NCBI GenBank assembly: GCA_006227015.1
Contig: SBGI01000310.1
Coordinates: forward strand, 1 to 9,715
Direction: 5' to 3'
Source: Gammaproteobacteria bacterium
Lineage (GTDB): Bacteria > Pseudomonadota > Gammaproteobacteria > Pseudomonadales > Porticoccaceae
DNA length: 9,715 bases
The position numbers were made by a program, and so were the translations under genes. Of this stretch, positions 1-7,483 are shown one piece after another (positions within the stretch are counted from its first letter, which is position 1; every line of letters starts with the position of its first letter). The notes below the pieces were generated by a model. That model searched no databases. It saw only the letters and a list, made by a program, of their open reading frames with translations, and was not told the origin of the DNA.

Positions 1-20
1 CTGGATTGCATTGTTATCCA

Positions 21-1184
21 TTACCCCACAAACCTGACCGGCGATTCCACCACCTGGTTCTGGTAACGCTCACTGCGACGCGTCTTGTCATTGACTGTAC
101 CCGCCAACTGGCCACATGCCGCAGCAATATCATCACCCCGGGTTGAACGTACCGTCACAATATGCCCCTCTTTGTACAGAATATCCCGAAAGCGGTTCAA
201 GGCGGTGTTGGTGACCTTTTTGTAATCAGACTGTGCAAACGGATTGAATGGGATCAGATTAATTTTACAGGGTATATCTCTCAGCAAGCTGGCCAGTTCT
301 TTGGCATGCTCGTCACGGTCATTTACCCGATCAATCAACGTATATTCGACGGTAATTTTACGGTGGGTGTCAGGCATTTTTTCAAGGTAGCGGCGAGCCG
401 AATCCAGCAGCATGGCAATAGGGTATTTGCGATTAATGGGTACCAATTCGTTGCGCAGCTCATCATTTGGCGCATGCAGCGAAATAGCCAGAGAGACATC
501 CGACACATCGCCCAGCCGGTCAATGGCTGGCACTACCCCTGAAGTACTCAGTGTCACCCGACGCTTGGACAGGCCATAGGCGCAGTCATGGAGCATCAGC
601 GACATGGCATCCACCACATTATCGAAATTCAGCAGTGGCTCGCCCATGCCCATCATCACTACGTTGCTGACCACTCGATCAGCACCGACAGCCAAGGAGC
701 CGAATGATTTGGCTGCAATCCAGACCTGACCTATGATCTCTGCGGCCGTAAGATCCCGGTTGAAACCCTGTTTTCCGGTAGCACAGAAGCTGCAGTCGAG
801 TGAACAGCCAACCTGGGAGGAAACACACAATGTGCCGCGATCTTTTTCCGGAATAAATACCGTTTCAATACAACTGCCACCGGCCACGCGAATCAGCCAT
901 TTCCGTGTACCATCAGCCGAATCCTGCTGGGATACCACCTCCGGCGCGCGAATTTCAGCAATGCTCTGCAAGCGATCCCGAAGGCTTTTTGACAGATTTG
1001 TCATCTGCTCAAAATCGTCCACACCCAACTGGTGAATCCATTTCAAAACCTGTGTGGCACGAAAAGGTTTTTCACCCAGCGAGGCAAAAAATTCCACCAG
1101 TTTTTCAGCAGAAAGCCCCAGCAGGTTTATTTTCTCCTCCTGGGGCTCTACTGTCTGGTTGATGTCAGTATTCAAAGCTGTCAT
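21..1184 (-). CDS. rlmN: Dual-specificity 23S rRNA/tRNA adenine-C2 methyltransferase RlmN
   Basis: RlmN is a cytoplasmic radical-SAM enzyme that methylates C2 of A2503 in 23S rRNA and of A37 in some tRNAs. The 387-residue length is normal (E. coli 384). The CxxxCxxC motif that binds the [4Fe-4S] cluster reads C-SLD-C-SF-C, at Cys127, Cys131 and Cys134. The second conserved cysteine, which carries the transient methyl group, lies near the C-terminus in AAACGQLAG (Cys357). The GMGEPLLN motif that helps bind SAM is at about 179-186, with NLIPFNPF at about 309-316. I chose the ATG at 1184, which has an AGGA ribosome site 6 nt upstream; a TTG directly before it is less likely. It lies 37 bp after ndk with no visible terminator, so the two are probably cotranscribed. 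Its cluster would be supplied by the Isc system upstream. Identity is very secure. Confidence 0.98.
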   Translation of the reverse strand: MTALNTDINQTVEPQEEKINLLGLSAEKLVEFFASLGEKPFRATQVLKWIHQLGVDDFEQMTNLSKSLRDRLQSIAEIRAPEVVSQQDSADGTRKWLIRVAGGSCIETVFIPEKDRGTLCVSSQVGCSLDCSFCATGKQGFNRDLTAAEIIGQVWIAAKSFGSLAVGADRVVSNVVMMGMGEPLLNFDNVVDAMSLMLHDCAYGLSKRRVTLSTSGVVPAIDRLGDVSDVSLAISLHAPNDELRNELVPINRKYPIAMLLDSARRYLEKMPDTHRKITVEYTLIDRVNDRDEHAKELASLLRDIPCKINLIPFNPFAQSDYKKVTNTALNRFRDILYKEGHIVTVRSTRGDDIAAACGQLAGTVNDKTRRSERYQNQVVESPVRFVG

Positions 1185-1193
1185 CAATTATCC

Positions 1194-1205
1194 TGCCTTT
1201 CGGCA
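1194..1205 (-). other. Small GNRA-type hairpin beside the rlmN ribosome site
   Basis: On the minus strand TGCC-GAAA-GGCA forms a 4-bp stem with a GAAA tetraloop. Its 3' edge touches the AGGA ribosome site of rlmN. There is no T-run, so it is not an intrinsic terminator. It could modestly affect rlmN translation or may be chance; the stem is short. Confidence 0.25.
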
Positions 1206-1221
1206 TAGGGTTGGGTATCAA

Positions 1222-1647
1222 TTACCTGGGACAAATTTCATCTTCTGCAAAAAAGTAAGCCACTTCGCGAGCAGCAGAAGTGGTGGAGTCAGAACCATGG
1301 ACAGCATTGGCGTCAATGGATTCCGCAAAATCTGCACGAATAGTGCCGGCATCAGCTTCCTTGGGATTGGTCGCGCCCATTAATTCGCGATTCAGGGCAA
1401 CGGCATTTTCGCCTTCAAGCACCTGTACTACGACAGGGCCGGATGTCATGAAGCCTACCAGATCAGCAAAGAAAGGACGCTCTTTGTGTTCTGCGTAAAA
1501 ACCGCCCGCTTTCTCCTCCGAGAGGTGCAGCATTTTTGCCGCGACGATTTTCAAACCCGCATTTTCAAAACGGCTGTAGATTTGGCCGATAACATTTTTT
1601 GCCACTGCATCGGGTTTGATAATAGAAAGGGTACGTTCAATAGCCAT
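1222..1647 (-). CDS. ndk: Nucleoside diphosphate kinase
   Basis: Ndk moves the gamma phosphate from ATP to nucleoside diphosphates through a phosphohistidine intermediate, balancing the NTP and dNTP pools in the cytoplasm. The 141-residue protein has the family length and begins with the expected [12 protein letters not shown]. The active-site histidine is His117 in NAVHGSDS, the same number as in E. coli. [14 protein letters not shown] and the [15 protein letters not shown] nucleotide-binding segment are intact. The frame is open 17 codons further upstream, but I chose the ATG at 1647 because family homology starts there and a GGAG site lies 7 nt upstream. The gene follows a 145-bp gap with its own promoter-like sequence and a hairpin, so it may be expressed independently of the isc genes. 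rlmN follows at 37 bp. Confidence 0.98.
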   Translation of the reverse strand: MAIERTLSIIKPDAVAKNVIGQIYSRFENAGLKIVAAKMLHLSEEKAGGFYAEHKERPFFADLVGFMTSGPVVVQVLEGENAVALNRELMGATNPKEADAGTIRADFAESIDANAVHGSDSTTSAAREVAYFFAEDEICPR

Positions 1648-1680
1648 TAATGGTCTCCAGGAGGGATATTTGTACAACCT

Positions 1681-1713
1681 GGTGAGCCCTGCTGCCACCC
1701 AGCTCGGCCCACC
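1681..1713 (-). promoter_or_regulatory. Hairpin in the ndk leader
   Basis: On the minus strand GGTGGGCC pairs with GGCTCACC over eight base pairs (one G-T). A 2x2 internal mismatch follows, then an inner GCTG/CAGC stem closed by a GGTGG loop, giving a 33-nt structure. It lies 33 nt upstream of the ndk start codon and, if the promoter proposed upstream is right, starts about 10 nt after the transcription start. No T-tract follows it, so I do not call it a terminator for the upstream c-di-GMP gene. It may stabilise the mRNA or act in translation or protein binding; its function is unknown. Confidence 0.45.
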
Positions 1714-1729
1714 GCTTCAAAAGGGGGGC

Positions 1730-1758
1730 ATTTTACTCTTCGATACAAGGGGTTACAA
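1730..1758 (-). promoter_or_regulatory. Possible sigma-70 promoter for ndk-rlmN
   Basis: The minus strand shows a -35-like TTGTAA (4 of 6 consensus bases) at 1758-1753 and a -10-like TAAAAT (5 of 6) at 1735-1730, spaced by the ideal 17 bp. Transcription would start near 1723, giving a leader of about 76 nt that contains the hairpin. The 145-bp gap before ndk, the largest inside the gene cluster, fits an independent promoter. The match is moderate and was found by eye. Confidence 0.45.
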
Positions 1759-1792
1759 GGAATTCTCAAGGCCGTTTCCTGACAGTTCATAC

Positions 1793-3643
1793 TCAGGCTG
1801 CGAGCAGTTTTGTAAAGCGATCACAGGGCACGGGCATACTGAAATGTGACCCCTGATAGGAGTGGCAGCCCAGCTCGCGAAGTATGTCCAGAGCTTCCTG
1901 ACTCTCCACACCCTCGGCAGTGACCTTCAGGCCATATTGCTTGGAAACCGCCATAATTGCCTCCACGATGCCACGACTTTCCGTATCGCGATGGATATTG
2001 CGAATAAATTCACGGTCAATCTTCAATTGGTCAAAGGGCAACCGCTTCAAATAGATCATGGACGAATAACCGATACCAAAATCGTCGATAGAAAACATAG
2101 AGCCCAGGGACTTGATGGCTTCCATTTTTTTAATGGCGTCATCAACATCTTCGATCACCAGGCTTTCAGTCACTTCAAAGTTAAGGTAGCTGGGATCAAT
2201 GTTGTAACTTTTCATGCTGTGCTGGACGATATCGATCAACTGTGGATCGCGGAACTGGCGGGGGCTGATATTGATCCCGAGACGCATGTGATCCTGCCAG
2301 ATGCCCATATCGATAAAATTGCGCAGGTATTCACAGGACGTTCGAATCACCCAGCGCCCAACATCGACAATCAGCCCCGATGACTCCAGCACCGGAATAA
2401 ACTCGGAAGGCATATTGGTTACTTTATCCGCATTCATCCACCGCAATAGGGCTTCCCCGCCCAGCATTTCGCCGGTTTCCACCGATATCTGTGGCTGGAT
2501 ATAGAGCACAAATTCATGGTTATCCATGGCCTTGCGCAAACGCGTATTCAGTCCAATCTGGCGCTGGGCTTTCTGTGTAATGCTGGGGTCGAAAAACGCA
2601 ATGCTGTTACGGCCTTTGCGCTTCGCCTCATACATGGCGGTATCCGCATATTGCAGTACACGGTCTGCAGTGAGGTCAGCGTCGGTCAGCAAGGCAATAC
2701 CAATACTCGCCGTGAGAATGACCTCGTGACCATCGAGAAAAATCGGGCTGGCCACTGCCTCGCCAAGTTTTTCTGCGATGGCCTGAGCATTCCAGGCTGC
2801 TTTCGAGGGCTCATCTGACAGTTCAGGAATAAACAGTACGAATTCATCGCCACTCATTCTGGCGAGCATATTGTCCCCGGAAACCAGGCTGCCCAGTGCC
2901 TGACCAATTTTCTTGATAACCTGATCCCCGACGCTGTGGCCCCAGGAGTCGTTGATATCCTTGAAGTGATCAAGATCCAGCATCATGACCGCCGCACAAA
3001 CGCTGCCACCGTGATGAATCTCAAGAAAGTCTGCCAGAGATTCCGCCAGCATCTGGCGATTGGGCAGGCTGGTCAAGCCATCGAAATAGTGTTTTTGTCC
3101 ATCATCGGCGCGGCGTTCGGCGACCCGGCGTTCGGATAACACCCGGCCACTGTCATCGACAATCAGTTCGGGGTTGTCATCACTTGTCACCGCTGAATCT
3201 TCCAGAGATTCCCAACGATCTGCCAAGCTGTCGAGCCCCGAGGGAGCGGTATCGGACGTGCTGCCCTGGCGGCCTAACGAGCCAGAAAAAGGACTGTCTT
3301 TATCCTGCTCGCTTTTCAGCATAACGACCATTTCTTTGCCATCGTCAGTGACGTAGACGACTTCGACATAAATAGGCGTTTCATGACGACCGGGACAGGT
3401 CCAGGACAATGTTTTCTGTTTGCCCATCTGGGCTTTTTTGAGTTGTAACTTGAGGTCGACCAGCGCGGTGGATTCGTCACCGTTAATTTTATCGAGAGAG
3501 GCGCCAATCAGCTGTTTGAGTTCACATCCCAGCAGGTTTAGGGCATTTTGATTGGCGTCGACACAAACGCCGTAGGCGAAGAAAAGGGTGCCATAGGGTA
3601 CCGATTCAACCAGTACTTTATAAAGCTCTTCTTTAGAGCTCAT
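1793..3643 (-). CDS. PAS-GGDEF-EAL cyclic-di-GMP turnover protein
   Basis: This 616-residue protein has an N-terminal PAS-like sensor domain (about 5-112), an acidic, Ser/Gly-rich linker (about 113-180), a GGDEF domain (about 183-352) and an EAL domain (about 365-612). No signal peptide or membrane segment is visible, so it should be cytoplasmic. The EAL phosphodiesterase residues look intact: E397 in EALLRW, N458 in NIS, E490 in FEVTES, the Asp pair D520-D521 in DDFGIGYSS, K541 in KIDREF, E577 in TAEGVES and Q597. The GGDEF signature is SGDEF (264-268), with metal ligand D223 retained, and no RxxD inhibitory site occurs at the usual place. I infer a c-di-GMP phosphodiesterase whose GGDEF half may be regulatory or weakly active. 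The ATG at 3643 has an AAGGGG ribosome site. It starts 38 bp after iscX with no terminator between, so it is probably read from the isc promoter. The PAS ligand is unknown. Confidence 0.93.
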   Translation of the reverse strand: MSSKEELYKVLVESVPYGTLFFAYGVCVDANQNALNLLGCELKQLIGASLDKINGDESTALVDLKLQLKKAQMGKQKTLSWTCPGRHETPIYVEVVYVTDDGKEMVVMLKSEQDKDSPFSGSLGRQGSTSDTAPSGLDSLADRWESLEDSAVTSDDNPELIVDDSGRVLSERRVAERRADDGQKHYFDGLTSLPNRQMLAESLADFLEIHHGGSVCAAVMMLDLDHFKDINDSWGHSVGDQVIKKIGQALGSLVSGDNMLARMSGDEFVLFIPELSDEPSKAAWNAQAIAEKLGEAVASPIFLDGHEVILTASIGIALLTDADLTADRVLQYADTAMYEAKRKGRNSIAFFDPSITQKAQRQIGLNTRLRKAMDNHEFVLYIQPQISVETGEMLGGEALLRWMNADKVTNMPSEFIPVLESSGLIVDVGRWVIRTSCEYLRNFIDMGIWQDHMRLGINISPRQFRDPQLIDIVQHSMKSYNIDPSYLNFEVTESLVIEDVDDAIKKMEAIKSLGSMFSIDDFGIGYSSMIYLKRLPFDQLKIDREFIRNIHRDTESRGIVEAIMAVSKQYGLKVTAEGVESQEALDILRELGCHSYQGSHFSMPVPCDRFTKLLAA

Positions 3644-3681
3644 TTATACCCCTTAGCCAACATCAGATACTGCGGCCCATT

Positions 3682-3882
3682 CTAATCGAGTTCGTCAATC
3701 CATGCCATCTGGATCGCTTCAAGCACCTTTTCACCGCAGCGTTCCGGGTCATCATCAAAGTCTTCAAGAGCCATGACCCAGTTCCTAAGGTCGACAAAAT
3801 TGACATAACGCGGATCGACATCCGGGTGAGACTCTGACAACTCGATCGCCAAATCCATTACATCGGTCCATTTCAGTGTCAT
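3682..3882 (-). CDS. iscX: Fe-S cluster assembly protein IscX
   Basis: IscX (YfhJ) is a small acidic protein that binds IscS near the sites used by frataxin and Fdx. It modulates cysteine desulfurase activity in an iron-dependent way and has been proposed as an iron-binding adaptor. The 66-residue length equals E. coli IscX. Family hallmarks are KWTDV near the N-terminus, DPRYVNFVDLRNWV in the middle, the strongly acidic LEDFDDDPE, and the ending EKVLEAIQMAWIDELD. A GGAG site lies 8 nt before the ATG, and the gene is 14 bp after fdx, as expected for the last member of an isc operon. In many relatives isc ends here; in this genome a c-di-GMP gene follows. Confidence 0.97.
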   Translation of the reverse strand: MTLKWTDVMDLAIELSESHPDVDPRYVNFVDLRNWVMALEDFDDDPERCGEKVLEAIQMAWIDELD

Positions 3883-3896
3883 GGTAAATACTCCGA

Positions 3897-4235
3897 CTAA
3901 TGCTTTTCGGACACCATATTGATGGTGTATTTAGGTATTTCGACAATTAAGTCCTGATCTTGAACAATTGCCTGGCAACTCAGCCTTGAATCCGGGTCCA
4001 CACCCCAAGCCTTGTCCAGATAATCCTCTTCCAGCTCATCCGCCTCTTCCAGGGAATCAAAGCCCTCACGAACATAGACATGGCAAGTTGTACAGGCACA
4101 GGACATTTCACAGGCATGTTCAATTTCGATGTCATTGCGCAACGCCGCTTCACAGATACTTTCTCCGGGCTCCACTTCAATCACTGCCCCTTCCGGGCAA
4201 ATTGTTTCATGGGGAAGAAACACGACCTTGGCCAT
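3897..4235 (-). CDS. fdx: Isc-type [2Fe-2S] ferredoxin
   Basis: This adrenodoxin-like ferredoxin gives electrons to cluster assembly on IscU. The 112-residue protein has the cluster ligands Cys42, Cys48, Cys51 and Cys87 in the CEMSCACTTC and RLSCQA contexts, the same numbering as E. coli Fdx. The start MAKVVFLPHE and the C-terminal PKYTINMVSEKH are typical of the family. The open frame continues about 58 codons upstream inside hscA in another frame. I rejected that extension because ferredoxin homology starts at the ATG at 4235, one base after the hscA TGA. Such tight spacing suggests translational coupling. iscX follows at 14 bp. Confidence 0.98.
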   Translation of the reverse strand: MAKVVFLPHETICPEGAVIEVEPGESICEAALRNDIEIEHACEMSCACTTCHVYVREGFDSLEEADELEEDYLDKAWGVDPDSRLSCQAIVQDQDLIVEIPKYTINMVSEKH

Positions 4236-4236
4236 T

Positions 4237-6105
4237 TCAGATGCCCTTATCGATTTCATCGAGGCTGTGACCTGCCAGTGCTTTTTTGATGCTGGCATCC
4301 ATGCGGCGTGCAGCAAAATCTTCACTGGTTTTCGCCACTGTCTCAATATGCCTGGCAATTTCCCGGTGGTTACTGCTCTCCCGAACACTGCGCAGATCTT
4401 CCAGGGCAACCTCCAGGCAATGGTATTCCTTTTCGTTCAGCAGGGCTTTGCCATCCTGTGTCAGCGCTGCACGAAGATCCTCATAGAGACGGTCTGCTTC
4501 GACCTGCTGTTCTCTCAGGGCACGCAACTGCATATCATCGCGGGCGTGGGTATAGGATTCGCGCAACATGCGGGTCACTTCCTTGTCATTCAGACCATAG
4601 GAGGGCTTCACTTCAACGTGCGCCTCAACGCCGCTGGTTAACTCCTTGGCAGAAACATTCAGTAAACCATCGGCATCCACCTGGAACTTGACGCGAATCT
4701 TTGCTGCACCGGCCACCATCGGTGGGATACCGCGCAGTTCAAAACGCGCCAGGGAACGGCAATCACTGACCAGCTCACGCTCACCCTGCAAGACGTGGAT
4801 GGCCATGGCAGTTTGCCCATCCTTGAAGGTGGTGAAATCCTGTGCCTTGGCGACAGGAATCGTGGTGTTGCGGTGGATGATTTTTTCCATCAGGCCGCCC
4901 ATAGTTTCAAGGCCCAGTGACAGGGGAATCACGTCCAGCAACAGCATTTCATCACCGGGCTTGTTGCCCACCAGCACGTCGGCCTGAAGTGCGGCACCAA
5001 TGGCCACCACGCGATCGGGGTCAATATTGACCAGCGGCTCGCGATTAAAGGTTTCTTTAACTCGCTCGCGAACCCTCAGCATACGAGTCGATCCACCCAC
5101 CATGACCACGGCATCAATCTCTCCGCTACCCAGCTGGGCATCCCTCAAACTTCTCCGGCATGCACGCAGTGTTTTGTCGATTAACGGATCAACAAGGGCG
5201 TTCAGTGTTGTCCTGTCCAAAGAGCCCTGCCAACCGAGCACGTCAATATCAACCGCTTCCTGCTCGGCTAATGCTTCCTTGGCACGGCGCGCAGAAGACA
5301 TTAACTGCCGTTGCTGCTGGGGATCCAGGTCAGAACCAAATCCGGCCTGCTCACAGCACCATTCGGCAATTGCTCGATCAAAATCGTCACCACCGAGCGC
5401 AGAATCGCCTCCTGTGGCCAACACTTCGAACACACCGCGGGACAACTTCAACAGGGAAATATCAAAGGTGCCACCACCAAGGTCATAAACGGCAATGACC
5501 CCTTCTCCGCCCTGGTCCAGTCCGTAGGCAACAGCAGCGGCCGTCGGTTCGCTCAATAGGCGAAGCACTTTGACGCCTGCCAAAGTTGCAGCATCTTTCG
5601 TGGCTTGACGCTGTGCCTCATCGAAATAGGCAGGCACAGTAATCACAGCTCCATCCAGAGGACCATCAAGGGCAGCTTCTGCGCGTTCAACCAGCGATCG
5701 AAGAATCTCTGAAGAAGCTGCCACTGGGCTGATATCGCCGCCCGATGTTCTGAAGTTGGGCATGCCACTTTCACCGGCCACCAACTGATAGGGCAACTGA
5801 TCGCCCAATGTCTTGATATCCGTTGTGCCACGCCCCATAAAGCGTTTTACAGAAATCAGGGTATTGAGAGCATCCCTACCCGCCCATTCGAGCGCCTCAT
5901 ACCCAATCGTAATACTCTGGTCCGGCGCGTAGTGAACCACAGAAGGCAAAAGATGGCGGCCTTCACTGTCTGGCAATGTTTCCGGCGTACCACTTCGGAC
6001 TGTTGCCACCAGTGAATTCGTGGTGCCCAGATCAATACCCACCGCTCTTCTACGCTGATGCGGCTCCGGTGACTGGCCAGGTTCAGATATCTGCAATAAA
6101 ACCAC
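4237..6105 (-). CDS. hscA: Fe-S assembly Hsp70 chaperone HscA
   Basis: HscA is the specialised Hsp70 ATPase that, with HscB, recognises the LPPVK loop of IscU and promotes cluster release to acceptor proteins. The 622-residue length matches the family (E. coli 616). Nucleotide-binding motifs are GIDLGTTNS (23-31), [12 protein letters not shown] (206-217) and [11 protein letters not shown] (333-343). The interdomain linker [10 protein letters not shown] (391-400) leads into the substrate-binding domain, with VKPSYGLND near 499-507 and a helical lid after that. The start codon is GTG at 6105, chosen because [18 protein letters not shown] is the conserved HscA N-terminus; AGGCGG lies upstream as ribosome site. 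It follows hscB by 16 bp. Nothing appears broken. DnaK is excluded by the HscA-type N-terminus and the genomic context. Confidence 0.98.
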   Translation of the reverse strand: MVLLQISEPGQSPEPHQRRRAVGIDLGTTNSLVATVRSGTPETLPDSEGRHLLPSVVHYAPDQSITIGYEALEWAGRDALNTLISVKRFMGRGTTDIKTLGDQLPYQLVAGESGMPNFRTSGGDISPVAASSEILRSLVERAEAALDGPLDGAVITVPAYFDEAQRQATKDAATLAGVKVLRLLSEPTAAAVAYGLDQGGEGVIAVYDLGGGTFDISLLKLSRGVFEVLATGGDSALGGDDFDRAIAEWCCEQAGFGSDLDPQQQRQLMSSARRAKEALAEQEAVDIDVLGWQGSLDRTTLNALVDPLIDKTLRACRRSLRDAQLGSGEIDAVVMVGGSTRMLRVRERVKETFNREPLVNIDPDRVVAIGAALQADVLVGNKPGDEMLLLDVIPLSLGLETMGGLMEKIIHRNTTIPVAKAQDFTTFKDGQTAMAIHVLQGERELVSDCRSLARFELRGIPPMVAGAAKIRVKFQVDADGLLNVSAKELTSGVEAHVEVKPSYGLNDKEVTRMLRESYTHARDDMQLRALREQQVEADRLYEDLRAALTQDGKALLNEKEYHCLEVALEDLRSVRESSNHREIARHIETVAKTSEDFAARRMDASIKKALAGHSLDEIDKGI

Positions 6106-6121
6106 TCGATGTAACCGCCTA

Positions 6122-6652
6122 TTATTCGTCTAGTTCGTGTTCAAGCTCATGAATTTCGCTGATGAGCTTGCTGAAAAACTGCATTTTTGCCACCGTCTCA
6201 CAGGCTTGGGCCATCTCTCCGGAGCTGAGATTCTCACTGAATTCATGCTGCAATCTGCCATAGTGGCTGACGGCGTTTTCATTGATATTTTCCAGCTCGG
6301 CGTAGGGGTCATCCGCACCCCGAACCTCTGACAGCGCTTCACGCAGCCCCATTTGCTCCATCAGGAAACCAGGGTCACGGGTAATGGCCGTCTCATTTGC
6401 AGCGTCGTCCACCCCTTTGAGCTTCAACAGATACTGCGCCCGGAGCAGTGGTGATTTCAGCTCGTTGTATGCCTGATTGACAGTCGCCGCGTACTGCTCT
6501 GCCAGACGCTGTTCCCTGGCAGACTTACCGGCATATTTATCTGGATGGAATTGTCGCTGCATGGTGCGGTAGCGATCAGACAGAAGACTCATGTCGAGAT
6601 CAAAACTGACGGGCAGCCCAAAGATTTCAAAAAAATTGTCAGAAATTTCCAC
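6122..6652 (-). CDS. hscB: Fe-S assembly J-domain co-chaperone HscB
   Basis: HscB (Hsc20) is the J-domain partner of HscA. It brings IscU to the chaperone and stimulates ATP hydrolysis. The N-terminal J domain (about 1-75) contains the essential HPD motif at 36-38 in [10 protein letters not shown]. The C-terminal helical bundle (about 85-176), which contacts IscU, includes the conserved [10 protein letters not shown]. The length is 176 residues (E. coli 171). No ATG fits: the frame also offers a TTG at 6679 (185 residues). I chose the GTG at 6652 because the protein then begins just before NFFEIFGLP, like other family members, and a GGAG site (6662-6665) lies 9 nt upstream. The start is therefore less certain than the identity. 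iscA lies 61 bp upstream and hscA 16 bp downstream. Confidence 0.95.
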   Translation of the reverse strand: MEISDNFFEIFGLPVSFDLDMSLLSDRYRTMQRQFHPDKYAGKSAREQRLAEQYAATVNQAYNELKSPLLRAQYLLKLKGVDDAANETAITRDPGFLMEQMGLREALSEVRGADDPYAELENINENAVSHYGRLQHEFSENLSSGEMAQACETVAKMQFFSKLISEIHELEHELDE

Positions 6653-6661
6653 GGAAAACAG

Positions 6662-6665
6662 CTCC
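6662..6665 (-). promoter_or_regulatory. Ribosome binding site that decides the hscB start
   Basis: GGAG on the minus strand sits 9 nt before the GTG at 6652. The competing TTG at 6679 has only AGGA about 15 nt upstream, too far for efficient initiation. This supports the shorter, GTG-initiated HscB. Confidence 0.6.
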
Positions 6666-6713
6666 GACCGAGATATCAAAAAGGCGCGGATGTCCTGTCA
6701 GGCTCACTGCCAC

Positions 6714-7037
6714 CTATATGTGGAAGCTCTCGCCGCAGCCGCACTCTTCCTTGACATTGGGGTTATTAAACTGGAAACCCTCATTGAGGCCTTCTTTCAC
6801 AAAATCCAGCTCTGTACCGTCCAGGTAAGCGAGACTTTTGGGATCCACAAACAGCTTTGCGTCACCGCAATCAAAAACTGTGTCCTCGGGCTGCTGGTCA
6901 TCGACAAACTCGAGAACATAGGACAACCCGGAGCAACCCGTGGTTTTTACGCCAAGACGGATACCAATACCGTGTCCCCGGTGAGCAAGGTGCCTGGTGA
7001 TATGCTGCTCAGCTGCCTGGGTCATGGTAATTGCCAT
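6714..7037 (-). CDS. iscA: A-type Fe-S carrier IscA
   Basis: IscA is an A-type carrier that binds iron or Fe-S clusters and passes [4Fe-4S] clusters to target enzymes. The 107 residues equal the E. coli length. The three invariant cysteines are Cys35 in TTGCSGLSY and Cys99 and Cys101 in EECGCGESF, the same positions as in E. coli. The N-terminus [13 protein letters not shown] and the [15 protein letters not shown] segment place it with IscA rather than ErpA or SufA, and its position after iscU agrees. A strong CAGGAGAG ribosome site precedes the ATG. It is 36 bp after iscU and is followed by a 61-bp gap to hscB with no terminator. Confidence 0.98.
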   Translation of the reverse strand: MAITMTQAAEQHITRHLAHRGHGIGIRLGVKTTGCSGLSYVLEFVDDQQPEDTVFDCGDAKLFVDPKSLAYLDGTELDFVKEGLNEGFQFNNPNVKEECGCGESFHI

Positions 7038-7073
7038 TATTTCTCTCCTGCTCTTTCCAGTTGTCTATCGGTG

Positions 7074-7466
7074 TTAGTCTGTCTGTTCACCACGTTTATG
7101 GCGAACATCCCTGACGGCGGCCTTGATCGCATCTTCTGCCAGCACAGAACAGTGGATTTTTACCGGCGGCAGTGCCAATTCTTCGGCAATCTGGGTGTTC
7201 TTGATTTCTTCCGCCTGCTCAAGGGTTTTGCCCTTGACCCACTCGGTCAATAGTGAACTTGAGGCAATGGCAGATCCACAGCCATAGGTCTTGAACTTGG
7301 CATCTTCGATGACCCCCTGATCATTGACCTGAATTTGCAGGCGCATTACATCACCGCAGGCCGGAGCGCCAACCATCCCCGTGCCAACATTGCTGGATTT
7401 GTCATCCAGCTTGCCAACGTTGCGGGGACTTTCGTAGTGATCTAGCACTTTGTCACTGTAAGACAT
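7074..7466 (-). CDS. iscU: Fe-S cluster scaffold protein IscU
   Basis: IscU is the scaffold on which sulfur from IscS, iron and electrons from Fdx are assembled into a [2Fe-2S] cluster. The 130-residue protein has the three cluster cysteines Cys37, Cys63 and Cys106 and the Asp39 that affects cluster stability, in ACGDVM, YGCGSAIASS and IHCSVLAED. The HscA-recognition motif LPPVK is at 99-103. All these positions match E. coli IscU. The ATG has a strong GAGGAG ribosome site 7 nt upstream, and the gene starts 17 bp after iscS, consistent with matched expression of enzyme and scaffold. No anomaly was seen. Confidence 0.99.
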   Translation of the reverse strand: MSYSDKVLDHYESPRNVGKLDDKSSNVGTGMVGAPACGDVMRLQIQVNDQGVIEDAKFKTYGCGSAIASSSLLTEWVKGKTLEQAEEIKNTQIAEELALPPVKIHCSVLAEDAIKAAVRDVRHKRGEQTD

Positions 7467-7483
7467 AATTTAACTCCTCAACG

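Noticed and set aside
1..21. Possible start of the next minus-strand gene: an ATG at 21-19 overlaps the rlmN TAA and stays open to the window edge. pilF/pilW often follows rlmN.
   Set aside because: Only seven codons are visible, there is a second ATG at 11-9, and no product can be recognised.
1648..1698. Seventeen-codon upstream extension of ndk.
   Set aside because: Family homology and a good ribosome site both point to the ATG at 1647; the extension translates the leader.
1681..1713. The ndk leader hairpin as an intrinsic terminator of the upstream gene.
   Set aside because: No T-tract follows the stem on the minus strand.
1745..1770. Three CAAGG repeats after the c-di-GMP gene.
   Set aside because: They are five bases long with irregular spacing, and part of them lies within the proposed promoter; probably chance.
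3644..3720. TAGAAT and TTGACG hexamers near the end of iscX as a promoter for the c-di-GMP gene.
   Set aside because: The two are only 8 bp apart, and neither has a suitable partner at 16-18 bp.
4236..4409. Upstream extension of the fdx reading frame into hscA.
   Set aside because: The extra residues have no ferredoxin similarity and overlap conserved HscA sequence; the ATG at 4235 fits the family exactly.
6591..7253. Plus-strand 220-residue open frame across hscB, iscA and iscU.
   Set aside because: It is antisense to three clearly conserved genes, has no recognisable domain and spans their intergenic gaps; it is a shadow frame.
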